A stretch of 64,000 bases of DNA from the NCBI GenBank assembly GCA_039621445.1, contig CP154956.1, forward strand, positions 30,014,667 to 30,078,666, written 5' to 3'. The translations under genes and the position numbers were made by a program. The notes beneath the pieces are model-generated. The model was not told where the DNA came from, searched no databases, and saw nothing but the letters and a program-made list of their open reading frames with translations. How positions within the stretch are numbered: position 1 is the first letter of the stretch; every line of letters starts with the position of its first letter. This DNA is from Euglena gracilis. Lineage: Eukaryota > Euglenida > Euglenophyceae > Euglenales. Positions 1-11,990 of this stretch are shown here, piece by piece.

Positions 1-1183
1 TTGTGTCTCGGCAAACCCCGTCTCCATTCCAACTCATAAAAGTCTCAGTGCTGTTGGCCTCCTGAGCGGGTACTCTGTATTTTCCTTTAAGCAGATAACC
101 GCCTACGTCGTCTCTTGGTATCCACCCAACCCCATGCCATCTCCTTAATGGTGTTATTAAATTAATGTGGGGATGGTTAGGCGGTTAACCGCCTAAAACA
201 AAATTGCTGGTGGTGGGAAGACTTTGCTGGTTTTGGATCATACCGGATGTGCTATGTGTGCAGAGTTTCATAAATCAGTCAATTTAGCTTTTTTTTTGAC
301 CGGTTTAGACAGGGACTTTATTCTATCCAAAAGCGTTGGCGAAGGCAGGATATCATTGGGTGGCACCTGCCCACGTCGTCAGGGAGTTCTCCAGCAGCCA
401 TTGGCTATGGTGTTACTGTCCCCCATTCCAGAGACCCCAGCAGGCGCCAACGTCTGGTCAATGCCGGTCTCGACACAGGGGGGGGGGCAACACCACCAGG
501 ACACCACCATTGTTTCTTATTCACTCCAGACGGATTCCCGCCTGCACCAAAGTGCCACACACTCACCACATATATACACAACAGGCGGATTCCCTCCCAC
601 AAGGTATCAGCTGTTTGTGTTCTGGTGGGCGGTAATCCGCGTACCATTATTTGTTGTCGCTTTTAGGCGGCAATCCGCGTACAAGTTTATCCTTCGTGTA
701 TATCCGCCTAAACGTTTAACTCTGTTGTCTAACACTTCTTGTTTAGTTTTAGGCAGTTATCCGTTCACGCTTGCAGAATTCATTCGCTTCTCAGGTATTG
801 TCAGCAACATCAACCACCGAAACACAGCCCCATGTCACCCCCATTCAAAGTCGGTGTTTTTTTTAGCCATTTCAAGCAGTTCTACCACACTCCCAAATCA
901 CACAATTCACACACAATCGAAAATCGTTTAAGCAGATTACCGCGCAAAACCACTTTCAAAAAATTCTGGCCCAAAGCTGCCACACACCTTTCGGAACCAA
1001 AAATTTTGTGCCTTTTTAGGGGGGGTTTTAAAACAGCCAAAAAACTTCAGAAACCGCCAAAATTGGTTTGGGCAATTCGCGCCGCCTAAGCCTGTCTTGC
1101 GGTGCTGTGCGCGACGAACCTGATTGATTTACTAAACCGCAAACGAGGAGCAAGGGCCGGAGCACCCCCCCCCCCATTGACAG
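1..1183. other. No confident gene; left flank or intron upstream of the PARP-like exon
   Basis: Mixed-composition sequence with scattered open frames but no consistent codon bias or domain. It ends in a run of C followed by attgacag, a good splice acceptor for the exon starting at 1184, so at least its right part is intronic. Short motifs such as gcggttaaccgcct near 180 and related cgcctaa pieces up to about 1090 recur, which suggests an old repeat. I see nothing else. Confidence 0.4.
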
Positions 1184-3143
1184 GCAAACTGGACGCACTG
1201 CTGACTGCTGGGCTACCGCAAGTGCCGCCGCCCGGCCCGCAAGGCAAGGACGGCGTGGCCGCCCTGCCGCCGGTGTACTGGCACAGCGCCCACCCCCGCG
1301 TGCTGAGCCCCCTGACCGACGTGTCGCTGGAGTGGCGCACCCGCGTGGAGCACGCCATGAACACCGCCCCACCACCGGACCTCGACCCGGACTCCGGGGC
1401 CGAGCCGGGGCCGACCGCCGAGTTCAGCGTCACGGGCATCTACCTGAACGAGAACGGCCCGCTGTGGCGCGCGTACGGCCGGCAGCGCGCTTTGCAGCGG
1501 CTGCGGGTCGTCCGGGCAGGTCGTTGGGTTGGGGGGAGTGGCAACAATGTTGTTTTCAGGTCGGTTAAGAGTATGGTCCTCTTTCAGTCATTCTTTAGGC
1601 AATGGGCTCTTCCATTGGGGACACACTCCTCACCATACCACTTCCCACACTGTTGAAAGAGCTCTGTGACGTAATAAAGTTGCTCTGGACCGCCTGCCTG
1701 ACTGCGCTGAGGCATTGGAGTCTTGCACTCACCAGGAGCTGAGCCCACCGCCGGGGGAGTGGGCGGCAGAGCTGGCAGGAACCTCTCCTCACCACGCCCG
1801 AGGAAACTACAACCATTTTTTGTTGTTTTGTGTGTGTGTGTGTGTGTGTGTGATGTTGTGTGTGCTCCATCGGTGATGTTTTGCTTTCTGCTGGCCCCAG
1901 AATGGGAAAAAAAACGGTAGTTGACCAGGTTTTCCCCTGTGACCAAAGCTTTTGACGTTTCTTGAATCAGCACGTTCCCGCAGTTGCGAAAAGGATTTAG
2001 GGTCGTTAGACCACATTCTTCAAAACAGGCTTGAATTTTTTTGATTTTTTGCGCTTGTTTTGTGCTTTTTGTGGTGTTCATTTTGGTCTACGTTGCGTTC
2101 CTCAATTCTGGTGCGCGATTGACGCTTGCCAGTTGGTGCGATGATGTGATGAGATATGATGTGATCAAGTACATTGTGTTTGTGATGTATCACGGTTGGT
2201 ATTTAATTATTGGCTAGGCATGAGTCTGCACGCTGGGAGATGGTTTGATGCGGCTGACCTGGAAGCCAACTGCCACCTTGCCCAATGGGTTGCGGCGGGG
2301 GCCCTCCGCCACAGCTGGACCCGGCGGCCAACGAGCAGGTGCTGTGGTGCCCCACGCGGTACCCGCTGGCCCACACGCTGCTCGGGGTGGACGCGGCGGG
2401 GCTGCGGCTGTTCCCCAGCGCGGCTGCGGCCCACGCGGCGGGCGCCGAGGGCGGTACCGCGCCACAGGGCTGCTTGCTCCTGTGCCGGGTCTGCCTCGGG
2501 ACGCCCTTCGCCGCCGTGTGGGACGGACCCCCAGCCGTGCCGTACGCAGGGGGTTCCCACATGGGAAGTGAGCCAGCAGGCAGTGGAATCACGCACACGT
2601 GTGCGCGCAAACACACACACACACACACACACAAGCACGCGCACGCATTCACGCACCCCCACGCATTGTCCATCAAACACCCACATCTGGCTTTCGAAAA
2701 CTCCTGGACCTTCTCCAGGCATGCTGCAGGACTCCGAGTCACTAAAACTCCAAAATGTAAAAATAATTTCGAGATTGGGTGGAAGGGGCAGCCCAAAAAA
2801 AGGTCCCCCAGGTGAGGGAGTTTGATGTACACCTGAGGTCATCCCGAACCCGCAGGTGTGCGTCCAGAGCTCGCCGATAATCATATGGAGCGAGGTGGGG
2901 GGGGGGGCTCAGCAGCTCAGCCCCCACGGAGTAGGAACAGCCGCACCGTCCGACCAGCGGGCCGCCCCCTGGCCCCGCCAGGGCCGCTGCCCGCCGGAGC
3001 GGCTGTGCTGCCACGTGCCGTTCGGCAGCGTCGCCGTCCGCCCCGCCCCGGGCCGGCCCCCGCACCACTACCGCCTGCCATCCGCCGCGCAGTGCTACCC
3101 CGTGTTTGCCGTGATGTACCGCGGCCCCGCCGCGGCCGGCTGA
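1184..3143 (+). CDS. Divergent PARP-like ADP-ribosyltransferase, C-terminal catalytic domain (3 exons, 5' partial)
   Basis: Exons 1184-1506, 2315-2567 and 2941-3143 (stop TGA 3141-3143) join in phase through GT-AG introns and are strongly GC3-biased. The joined product of about 260 residues reads like a PARP catalytic domain of the PARP10-15 type. GIYLNENGPLWRAYGR matches the start, where PARPs have an N-x-x-LW-x-x-Y pattern. EQVLWCPTRYPLAHTLL sits at the HGT NAD-binding motif. GCLLLCRVCLGTPF matches the core strand, and HHYRLPSAAQCYPVFAVMY matches the C-terminal QAYPEYLI strand. The catalytic His of HGT reads as Cys, its Gly as Pro, and the Glu position reads as His, so the protein may be inactive or may use altered chemistry. 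Upstream exons (N-terminal domains) were not found. Family assignment is inference from motif order; the coding call itself is firmer. Confidence 0.62.
1831..1852. repeat. (GT)n microsatellite in PARP-like intron 1
   Basis: Simple GT dinucleotide run inside the intron 1507-2314. The rest of that intron shows no exon that would fit: the flanking exons already join in phase. Confidence 0.9.
2609..2632. repeat. (CA)n microsatellite in PARP-like intron 2
   Basis: A CA run begins about 40 nt after the gtgagc donor at 2568. It is followed by degenerate CA/CG-rich sequence up to about 2660. Confidence 0.9.
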
Positions 3144-3725
3144 CCCCCCCCACTTCCTTGGGAAGCCGTCCGCCCCCAAGCGGCTGTACCCTGGGACGAG
3201 GCTCACTCAACAACGTTTTGGTCCCACTGCTTTTGGGATCAGGGCCCCAATGTGCCCCCACCCCCCGGGGGGAATGGGTGGATGAGGTTCTGAGAGGGGT
3301 GTGGGTTGGTTGGGCCGCCAGAGCTCCCTCCGTGTGGATGCGTGCCACGGATCAGCCCAACCCTTGGCTGTAGGACGCTTGTTGTCCAGATATCGTTTTT
3401 GGTTTTGATCAATTTTGGGTGGTTTGGGCCTGGGGGGTTTGGTGGGTAGGTGGGTTTGGCTCGGATGAAGTGACAAATCTACGAGCCAGGGGACAACTCC
3501 AGAGACAGCAACATTCAGAAGCATCACCTGGATAAAACCTTAACCTCCCAACAAACAAGTTCAATGAAAGCCCAAAAAATATCTTGAAATTGACTCAGGG
3601 GTGAGAAGTCCAGCTTCTTTCATCCAGCTGTGCCTCTACATTCGGCCAGGCCAGATTGTGGCTCAATTCCAAACATTCAAGTGCAAAGTGAGCTGGACAT
3701 TACGCACAGTGCGGGATCTAAGATG

Positions 3726-3791
<66 letters not shown>

Positions 3792-4058
3792 TCAGTTTTT
3801 TTCCACAGTTTGGCCAGTCAGCAATGATATGCAGAACCTTTTGGATCCTACCCTGCCAGGCAGGTAAATCATCTCCCATTTTGGGCTGGTTTGGTTACCA
3901 TTGCGGATGCCCAAGAAGAAAGACGACCATTTGTTTTAAGCAGCTGCCTGTAGGAGTTGGGCAGGGGTGTTGGAGCCCACACAGGGATCTTTTGACACCT
4001 TCAAGTCGTTTCTGCCCCCCTCCCGTCCCATGCCCCTTCCCCATCTCTTCCTGCACAG
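3144..4058. other. Intergenic or 5' region between PARP-like gene and CKS1, with (GT)n at 3726-3790
   Basis: Contains a run of about 32 GT units at 3726-3790. Immediately after it, a ttttttccacag acceptor at about 3808 and possible donors at 3862 or 3866 frame a short exon candidate (reading SNDMQNLLDPTLPG). If a GC donor at 3862 is used, this exon would continue in frame into the first CKS1 exon and give CKS1 an N-terminal extension. That is speculative. Otherwise I see nothing coding. Confidence 0.3.
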
Positions 4059-4634
4059 CCACCACGGTGACCCACATCATGGAGATCATCTGCCGCGAGT
4101 CCAACCAGCAACTCATCCGGTCCTGCCAGCACAAGATCCAGTACTCTGACAAGTACGACGACGACCACAATGAGTACCGGTACTCCCCCCCCCCGTCTCT
4201 ACTGCAGGCTCGAGGTTTGTGGTTCCAGAATCAACATCTAGTCTAGAGAACTCTTTTTAACTTCGCACTGATGAACGTTCGAGGAGCTCTCCAACCGCAC
4301 CCCCCCAAGCCTGAAAGTGAAAGAAAGTGAAAAGAAAGTGACGTTGTCACCTTCTCCAGGAAGTTGTCACCTTGGGTCCACACAGCCACTTGTCACGGGG
4401 GACCCGCACAATGGGTGGTGCCTTGGGCAGTGGGTGCCCGACTGCCGCCGGCGAGGCGGTTCCGGCCCGGCCCGTCCAACCCGCTGCCCACAGGCACGTC
4501 ATCCTGCCGAAGGAGATCGCGAAGCTCATCCCGAAGGGGGTGCTGCTGAGCGAGATGGAGTGGCGCAGCCTCGGCGTGCAGCAGAGCCTCGGCGTGTCCT
4601 CCCTCCTCTCCCCCCCCATATGGGAGGGCAGCTG

Positions 4635-4722
<88 letters not shown>

Positions 4723-5135
4723 CAACGAACCGGTTTGAAGGTCCCGTGCTTTGATCCCACTTCGCACACCGCTGCCGTGAAGTGTGTAGTGGTGTCAGTG
4801 GCCGTCTTTGTTTGGTTTGCAGCACCCTGCTCCCCCTCCCCCCTGTTGTTGGGGCTCTCCTTAGGATGGCCCCCTTAACGGGAACAGGGTTCCCATCTCT
4901 GCCGGAAATCCGACCAAGTCCCCCACCCCCATGAAAACCGCCATCCTCTTCCCCATCGGGGCAACACAACCCCAATACCCTACGCAGCAAAAGCTCCACC
5001 GAGCGTGCCACCGGCTGCCCACGGACCCCCCCCCCAGGTTGGGAACACTACATGGTCCACAACCCGGAGCCGCACATCCTCCTGTTCCGCCGGCCGAAGG
5101 GGCAGGGGCCGTGCATGGTGCATCCCCTGGCTTGA
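4059..5135 (+). CDS. CKS1: Cyclin-dependent kinase regulatory subunit CKS1/Suc1 (3 exons)
   Basis: CKS1 binds cyclin-dependent kinases and phosphorylated substrates in cell-cycle control. Exons are 4059-4179 (ATG at 4079), 4494-4591 and 5038-5135 (TGA 5133-5135), which give 98 aa. Diagnostic blocks are in order: [16 protein letters not shown], then [15 protein letters not shown], then [16 protein letters not shown], then [13 protein letters not shown]. The [13 protein letters not shown] block and the QQS phosphate-pocket residues are intact, so the product should be functional. Length is near the family norm (about 80 to 110 aa); the N-terminal extension of about 17 residues before KIQYS is longer than in animals. 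The frame and the conserved Gly-Trp junction are kept only if intron 2 begins with GC at 4592 (GC-AG); using the GT at 4594 would add 2 nt and shift the frame. The acceptor of exon 1 (cttcctgcacag) suggests an upstream 5' exon. Confidence 0.93.
4634..4721. repeat. (GT)n microsatellite in CKS1 intron 2
   Basis: About 44 GT units start roughly 40 nt after the donor of CKS1 exon 2, on the transcribed strand. Confidence 0.95.
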
Positions 5136-5748
5136 AGGGGGGGGGGGGGCTGAGCATTGACCCCAACGGGGGGCGCCGGGTGGGGGGAGGGCACTGGAAT
5201 GCCGTCGTTGGCTGCCCTCCGCATGGGGTGTGAATCAAGGCCCCGACCCTGGGGGGGTGCAGCCACTCCTCTAGCACGGCAGTATTTTTTCATCAACAAT
5301 CCAGCTCTTTACCATAACGATCTGAATTTCCCAGGAGTGGGAAATCTCATCTGGTTGGTTTGCTGTTGGTTAGTTGTACCTGAGGAGTTTGCTTTTATTT
5401 TTTAGAGTGGCTGGAAAGGGGCACAGGATTTTGTACCATTTTCTTGAAAAACGGCAAAAGATTTTACTGGATGACTTTGAGCGGTGGGAACGATTTTAAC
5501 AATGAAAAAAATACTATGGCACTGAAGGAAAGCCAGCTGGGTAAATGGTTCCAAAATGTGCATTCAAAGAGGAGAGAAACGATTTAACTCCCAAAAACCG
5601 TCCCCATCAAATCAATGGACCACCCAAAGCCTCAAGCTCAAATTTTCAGGAAACACTGAGCTGTGCTGTTTTCGCTTTGCGGAGTGGGTCCCCCTCCCAC
5701 TGACCACGCACCCCCTGGGCCAACCTGGACGCCAAAGTGGCGCAACAG
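5136..5748. other. CKS1 3' flank, nothing recognised
   Basis: Begins with a run of G at about 5138-5151 directly after the CKS1 stop. The rest is mixed sequence with no codon-biased frame. No polyadenylation signal stands out. Confidence 0.4.
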
Positions 5749-5930
5749 AAGCACGAGGCGGCGATGGCCGACCTCGCCATGTACAAGCGCCAGGCTGCTC
5801 TGTCTGAGGTGTGCGGCGGGTGAAGCATACCCCGTTCCACATGTGCATCGGGGATGCTTCGCCACCCCCCAACTGTCGTTGCCCTTCCTCAGGGGGCTCA
5901 AGGCCGGTTTGGCCAGCAGCTGAGGATCTG
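5749..5930 (+). CDS. Possible two-exon fragment of an Ala/Gln-rich helical protein
   Basis: After cgcaacag an open stretch reads KHEAAMADLAMYKRQAALSE and ends at a gtgtgc donor (5812). A second piece, 5893-5930 after cttcctcag, continues in the same phase (GAQGRFGQQLRIW) up to another gtgtgc. Codons are GC3-rich and the first piece is amphipathic and helix-forming. An in-frame TGA at 5701 with no AG before 5719 prevents a longer first exon. I do not recognise the protein, and the model may be wrong. Confidence 0.3.
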
Positions 5931-8680
5931 GTGTGCGTTTGCCTGCACGCATGGAAGGAGGCGTCCCCAGCTGCCCTCTCACGTCTCCCCCCTGAGGGGG
6001 CTGCGGTCGAAAAATGCTTTCTGGAAAGTCGCAACCGGGTTTGGGGTTTGGGGTTTGGGGGTTGAGGTGGGGGTTGCTGAACGGCTGCGGTTGAATTGTC
6101 CTGTCCTGGGCCAAACTGAGCTAAACTGAGCCAAACTTTGCCCTGGCATTCCCGTTCATATTGCTCCCCGACCCGGAACAGTGTTATTTGTTCCGTCAAC
6201 ACCCATCGCACCCCCCCACCGGGCGGATGGGTTTGTGCCCCCCTTGTGGGGGTTCAGTAAATTTGCAAGTAGGGTATGTTAAAATTTTTTTCAATTTTGG
6301 GCCAAATTTTTTGTTCTTGACCAATAAGTTACTCACCCCACAAAGCGAAAAAGCACAAAGGGGCTGTCGCCCAGAGTTGTCCTGAAAATTCCCCGCCTGC
6401 TTGAAACACTTTCTGGCAGGTGTTTTCAATAGTCACCCACCGCCCAGCCCCCACCCCCCTGTCCCCCCCTCCCCAGAGCCACCGGACCCGCTGAGGGGCT
6501 GCCGGCCACCGTAGAGGCCCCTCCCCTCCCCCCCTTGCCCTATCCCGTTCGTGTTCCGTCCCGTGTAGATGAGTGCCGCCCCTGCCCCCTCCTGGGCCAC
6601 AGCCAGGCGCCTGTCGAAGCCCCGGCGGACCCAAGAGAGGGAGGGGCGTGTGGTTCCTCTGGTGGTGTTGGCGTTGGCGGGATGCTGCATGGCGGCAAGC
6701 GGCTGCAATCACCTTCGGCACACAGACGGACTGCTGAGTTTGATTCATTGGGTCGACTTGGGTCTGGCCCAACCCCCCCATAAGCCCCCCCCAGGATTTT
6801 CTGCAACGTACCCAATAAGTAGACCCGGGTCTTATTTGGGGGTGTGTGTGTTTCGACAGAGACAGATTTTCCTGATGGGTGTGCTTAGGTCTCAAAATTA
6901 CCATCAAAATTAATCTCGCGCTTTTGATATTTAGAGGTGTTGCAACATGAATGCAGCACAGTTGCATAATTTGCATCTTTTTCCTCATGAATATTGCATC
7001 TTTGCGCATTTTCTCCTCCCATTTTTTGAAAAAACAGATATTGTCCAGCAAAACAGAGAATTGCAAAACTCACTGAATCAAAAGAGAATATGAGTTTAGG
7101 TAAACGTAATCGAAAGGCTTCGGAGAACTTCAAATTTCAAGAATATCGTCACGGAAAAACATGCCTCTTGAACGGCATCAGTTTTTGGTGAATTTTCCAA
7201 AGAAATTTTACTGCCGCGGTGAATCTGTCATGGTAAGTACAGCCCGAAATGTGTTTTCCCTTCAGGAGCTGTTGACTGGTTGAAGAAAAAATGTCCTCGC
7301 ATCTTCATTCTCGGTTCCAGAAATGCTCCAGAAAAAAATTCTTACGAGCAAATTCAAAATAATCCAGCGCTCACCCTTTCGTCATTTGAGAGGAAGATAC
7401 ACACGTGCTTCTTAAGATTTTGCACTCATGCTCATTCATCATGTCAATGAGAGGACATTATTTGTAAACTCTTTGGAAAAAAACATGCAAAGATTGCTTA
7501 TCCTTCTCCGTTTTTGGAGAGGGGGAGAGGGATGGAGGGAGGGAGGGAGGGAGGGAATGATTGCCAAAAGCATACGCGGTGAACAAAACACACACGACAA
7601 ATAACTTTTACCCCCGACATCTTTTCAGCAGAAACACACAACGCCTCTGGGAAGTCTGGAAGGAATTTGTCTGCAATTTGCATTTTTGTGCATTTTTGTG
7701 CTTTTGGGTATTTGTTTCGCATTTTTTGTGCTTTTTGTAATGCACGAATTTCGGGACCTGTTCCTTTCCCCCCGTCCTCTGCAACGTGGCACACGTCTAC
7801 TGCAGGACACAAGCATCCACACACACGTCTGCCAAACCGCCCGTGAGCTCACAGGCGCCTGGCTGCAGTGGCCGTCCCCTCCGCTGTGCCCAACAAAGAG
7901 CGGGGCAGGGCCGCACTATAGCCCTGCCACTGCCCCTCCCCGCCCCGCCCCCCGCCGGGAGGGCGTGGCGGGGGGCGGTCGACGGTGGGCCCCTCCGCCT
8001 CGGTCGGATCGCTGGCACTGCCGCCCCCCCCAACCCTGTTGTGCCCCGGCCCCAGTGGCGCTCATCAGCGCCGCGGGGCTCCGTGGGCCGGGGTGGCCAA
8101 CTCCCCCCCTGGCAGGGGCCGACGCTCCCGTCACATGCCTGGTCGCTGCAGCAGACAAAGTCTCGCTTGGGAGGATCCCATCGCTTCCTTTGCGGCGTCA
8201 CGTGGGCGCATCATGTCAAAGTTGGCCTTCACAGAAATCCAATGAACGGGATTTTGTTTTCTCCTGCATTTCTTTGATGGTTCCGAAAAAAAAAGCTTGC
8301 TTTGGTGCAGCTCCGTTTCAATCCATTGTGTACGTGAGATTCTGAATTTAAAACACAGCCCAGATAGCTGCAAAATGGTTTTCTGCCGTTTTCGGCGCAA
8401 GTCGGCTTTATTTTTGTGTCAGCGGGGGAGGGGCTTAGGCGGTCCACGCACCGAACCCAACCCTGCACCGAACCCGCCCCGTCGCCCACCTCGTGCTCTG
8501 CTCATGCCCCGTCCTCCCCTCCCCCGCCAGCGATGACCCTCAATGATGGGGCCGGAGGCGCCCCAGGGGCCCCGAGGAGGTTGGGTACCCGGCAGCCACG
8601 CCATCCCTGCGCTCCGCCTCCGCCTCGCCCCGAACCCTCGGGTGTGTCGGCCCTGTGACACGTGTGTTCTGGTGGTCATA
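5931..8680. other. Region without a confident gene; weak GC-rich exon candidates
   Basis: GC-rich islands occur at about 6480-6720, 7780-8160 and 8450-8650. One of them, 6569-6646 (+), follows a gtgtag acceptor, starts with ATG and is rich in Arg/Ala (MSAAPAPSWATARRLSK), which would suit an organelle-targeting first exon, but nothing downstream confirms it. Between the islands, 6830-7740 is AT-rich and has a GAGG/GGGA tract at about 7515-7557. I cannot support a gene call. Confidence 0.25.
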
Positions 8681-8994
8681 CCTACCCCCCCCCCCGGGAA
8701 ACTGTCATGCTTGAGAACCTGTCAGGGTCCCGCCCGGGAAACTGTCAGGGTCCCCGGTACCGGCCAACCTGTCAGTATAGGAAGTTGTCAGGGTCCCCGG
8801 TACCGGCCAACCTGTCAGGGTCATTTTTCATTGACTTTCCCTTGAAATGCCCTACCCGGGAAACTGTCAGGGTCCTGCCTGGGAAACTGTCAGGGTCCCC
8901 GGTACTGGCCAACCTGTCAGAAAAGGAAGTTGTCAGGGTTCCCGGTACTGGCCAACCTGTCAGGTGACAGTTTCCCGGGGGGGGGGGGGGTAGG
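8681..8994. mobile_element. Short TIR element (MITE-like), CCTACC + C-run + GGGAAACTGTCA termini
   Basis: The left end reads CCTACC, a C-run, then GGGAAACTGTCA. The right end is its reverse complement, TGACAGTTTCCC, a G-run, then GGTAGG. Both ends are flanked by TA. The interior holds about six direct, degenerate copies of a module built from GGGAAACTGTCAGGGTCC and GGTACCGGCCAACCTGTCAG. It has no coding capacity. This fits a non-autonomous, TA-inserting DNA element or a foldback element. Confidence 0.65.
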
Positions 8995-9848
<854 letters not shown>

Positions 9849-10018
9849 GCAAGACTAACTCACCGCCCCCCCCCCCCGGGGGGGGGAGGTCCCAGTGGTT
9901 GTACCTACCGGGGATTTCGGCCGCCCAGGTGAAACTACTTGGACCCCCCCATATTTTCCCAGGGAAATCCGGGCCCGTGCAAAAAGAAATTTGGAGATGG
10001 GGCCAGTTTTGGGGTTCA

Positions 10019-10385
10019 TTTCCGGAATAGGGTTAGGATTTGGAAGAGGTTTAGGGTTCGGAAATAGGGTTAGGGTTCGGGGGACTTGGGCCGTTCGGCC
10101 GAATTTTGGTTCAATTCAGGCCAAATTTTAGTCCAATTTCAGGTGTACTTTTTTCGTCCGATTTCGGCCTGACTTTTTTCCGAAATCGCAACCCTAACCC
10201 TGCCCCCAAAATCAGCGGAAATACGACGCGTTGGGGTGAAAAATCCAAATTTTGGAGTTGGTGAAAGAAGCGGGACCCCCACCCCCCAGGTTAAACCACC
10301 GGGCCTAACTTATAGACGGGTGTTAGGTGTACAAGTTAGGCCTAAAGGTAGGCCGAATTCGTAACCCTAACCCTACCCCATCATT
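10019..10385. repeat. Telomere-like inverted repeat element, copy 1
   Basis: The left half carries GGGTTAGG/GGGTTCGG-type motifs (10025-10082) and the right half carries AACCCTAACCCT motifs (10190 and 10362). Between them lies GGCCGAATTTTGG-type sequence. The same architecture recurs at about 21.90-22.12 kb and 25.08-25.33 kb, so this is a dispersed family and not a chromosome end. Confidence 0.5.
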
Positions 10386-10629
10386 AACGCAAAAAAAATT
10401 GACCCCCCTCCCAACTATAGGCCCACTTGGGGGGCCCTATAGTTGGGGGCTGCCATACCATATATATGTCACAATCGCCTGTCACAGCACCCCTCCACCA
10501 TTGCACTCAACTGTGGGAGGCGATTCCGGATGGTACTGTGCAGTGTGGGGTGCCATCATTTTTTTCGATTTTTTCAGGGTCTGAAAAATTACTTGGCATT
10601 TGGGTCTGAAAATTTTACTTGCCACACTG

Positions 10630-10723
10630 TACATATATATGTATGTATGTATATGTATGTATGTATATATCTACATATATATGCATATATATACATATAT
10701 ATGTATATATATATATATATATA
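10630..10723. repeat. AT/ATGT microsatellite
   Basis: Alternating AT, ATGT and ATAC units. No other signal. Confidence 0.9.
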
Positions 10724-11060
10724 AAGCAGACATCCAGTCTATTGCTGGGAAATCAGAGTGCATGAATTAAGGACATTGTCCACGTGCCTTGATAATTTGG
10801 TTGTGCTCTGCCTCGTTTTTTCCCCCTAGTAAATGTATCTGTGGTTTTTTTTTTCCCACAGGGAGCCAACTCCATTTCTTTCGGGTGGTTTCATTCCTCG
10901 CTCTTCTGCACAGGGGATTGTCAGCCCAGTTACACCAAGGATGAAACGATGTCCTGTTATGGAAAGTTTCTGAATCTTCTTTGATGCTATTTAATATGGA
11001 ATCCGCAGAGAACCCAGTACAGCCACATATGGGGGTAGAAGTGTTTGCCCCAAAAGCGTG
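10724..11060. other. Nothing recognised
   Basis: Mixed sequence between two microsatellites. Open frames on the minus strand here run into low-complexity CA/GT translation and are not credible genes. Confidence 0.4.
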
Positions 11061-11092
11061 CACACACACATCCGCACGCATCTGCACCAAAG

Positions 11093-11124
<32 letters not shown>

Positions 11125-11203
11125 CACGCTCGCGCGCGCACGCGCGCGCACACACACGTGTGCCCAAGCATGCAAGCACGCGCGCAAAAACGCACGCACG
11201 CGG

Positions 11204-11235
<32 letters not shown>

Positions 11236-11250
11236 GTGCACATAAACACA
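11061..11250. repeat. Compound (CA)n/(CGCG)n microsatellite
   Basis: CA runs at 11094-11120 and 11211-11234 are separated by alternating purine-pyrimidine CGCG/CACG sequence. Such tracts can adopt Z-DNA. Confidence 0.9.
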
Positions 11251-11699
11251 CGCACAGTGGAAGACACCTTTATTTGAAAACTCTGCACATACGCGTTGTT
11301 TCCGAAGTCTCTTTCCGAAGCGAAAGCTGACACGCCACTCCCCTGCAAATGGCGGTGGTGTTTCTTCTCGCTTCGACCTGCTCTGGCAGGTGCCAGCCAC
11401 CCCCCCCCCCCGGATGCCATGGTTGCACCAGGGTGGGCGGGGTGCAGTGCGGGATGGCATAGGGTTGCTCTTGGTGGCCACCACGCAGGGAGGGGGCGCC
11501 CCCGCCTCCGCTTCCACCTCCTCCCCTCCTTCCCCTCAGGGTGACCGCCTGGTATGTCGCTCTCCCGCCGCCAGTCGTCGATCGCGGTCGCTCCCAATTA
11601 GGTTGCCCCCTCCCCAGGGTTTCATATGAGTAACCCCCCCATTTATAAACCCCCCGGGGTTTAATGGATCCGGTTTGGTTGGTCGGCCGAAGGGGGGGG

Positions 11700-11990
11700 G
11701 GTTTAAGTGGGGGGGGGTATAGGATCCGGAATTATTGGTGAAAATCCGACCCCCCCAAATGACCCCGAAACCCCCCAAATTGGCAATTTTCGGCAAATTT
11801 GGTTAAAAATGGCATTTTTGATGATGGTGGGTCTCAAAAAATTGCCAAAAATCAGTTTTTTGGGTGGTTTGGGGCTGGAAAAATCGTCCCCGGCGATTTG
11901 CATTTTTCTTCCCCGAAGGGGGGGGTTATAGGATCTGGCTTGGTTGGTTGGCCCGGGGGGGGGGGGGTTATAAGTGGGGGGTGGGGTTTA
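11700..11990. repeat. Dispersed repeat 'TTGGTGAAAATCCGACC', copy 1
   Basis: The segment from about 11729, TTGGTGAAAATCCGACC, through a G-run and a TATAAGTGGGG-like end matches 61001-61256 closely over about 260 bp. Shared marks include AAATTGGCAATTTTCGGC, a GATGATGGT stretch and a CATTTTTCTTCC block before a G-run. It has no coding capacity. It is a dispersed non-autonomous element. Confidence 0.7.

Noticed and set aside
10019-10385. Telomere or chromosome end
   Set aside because: Motifs are degenerate, few, and face each other with ordinary sequence on both sides.
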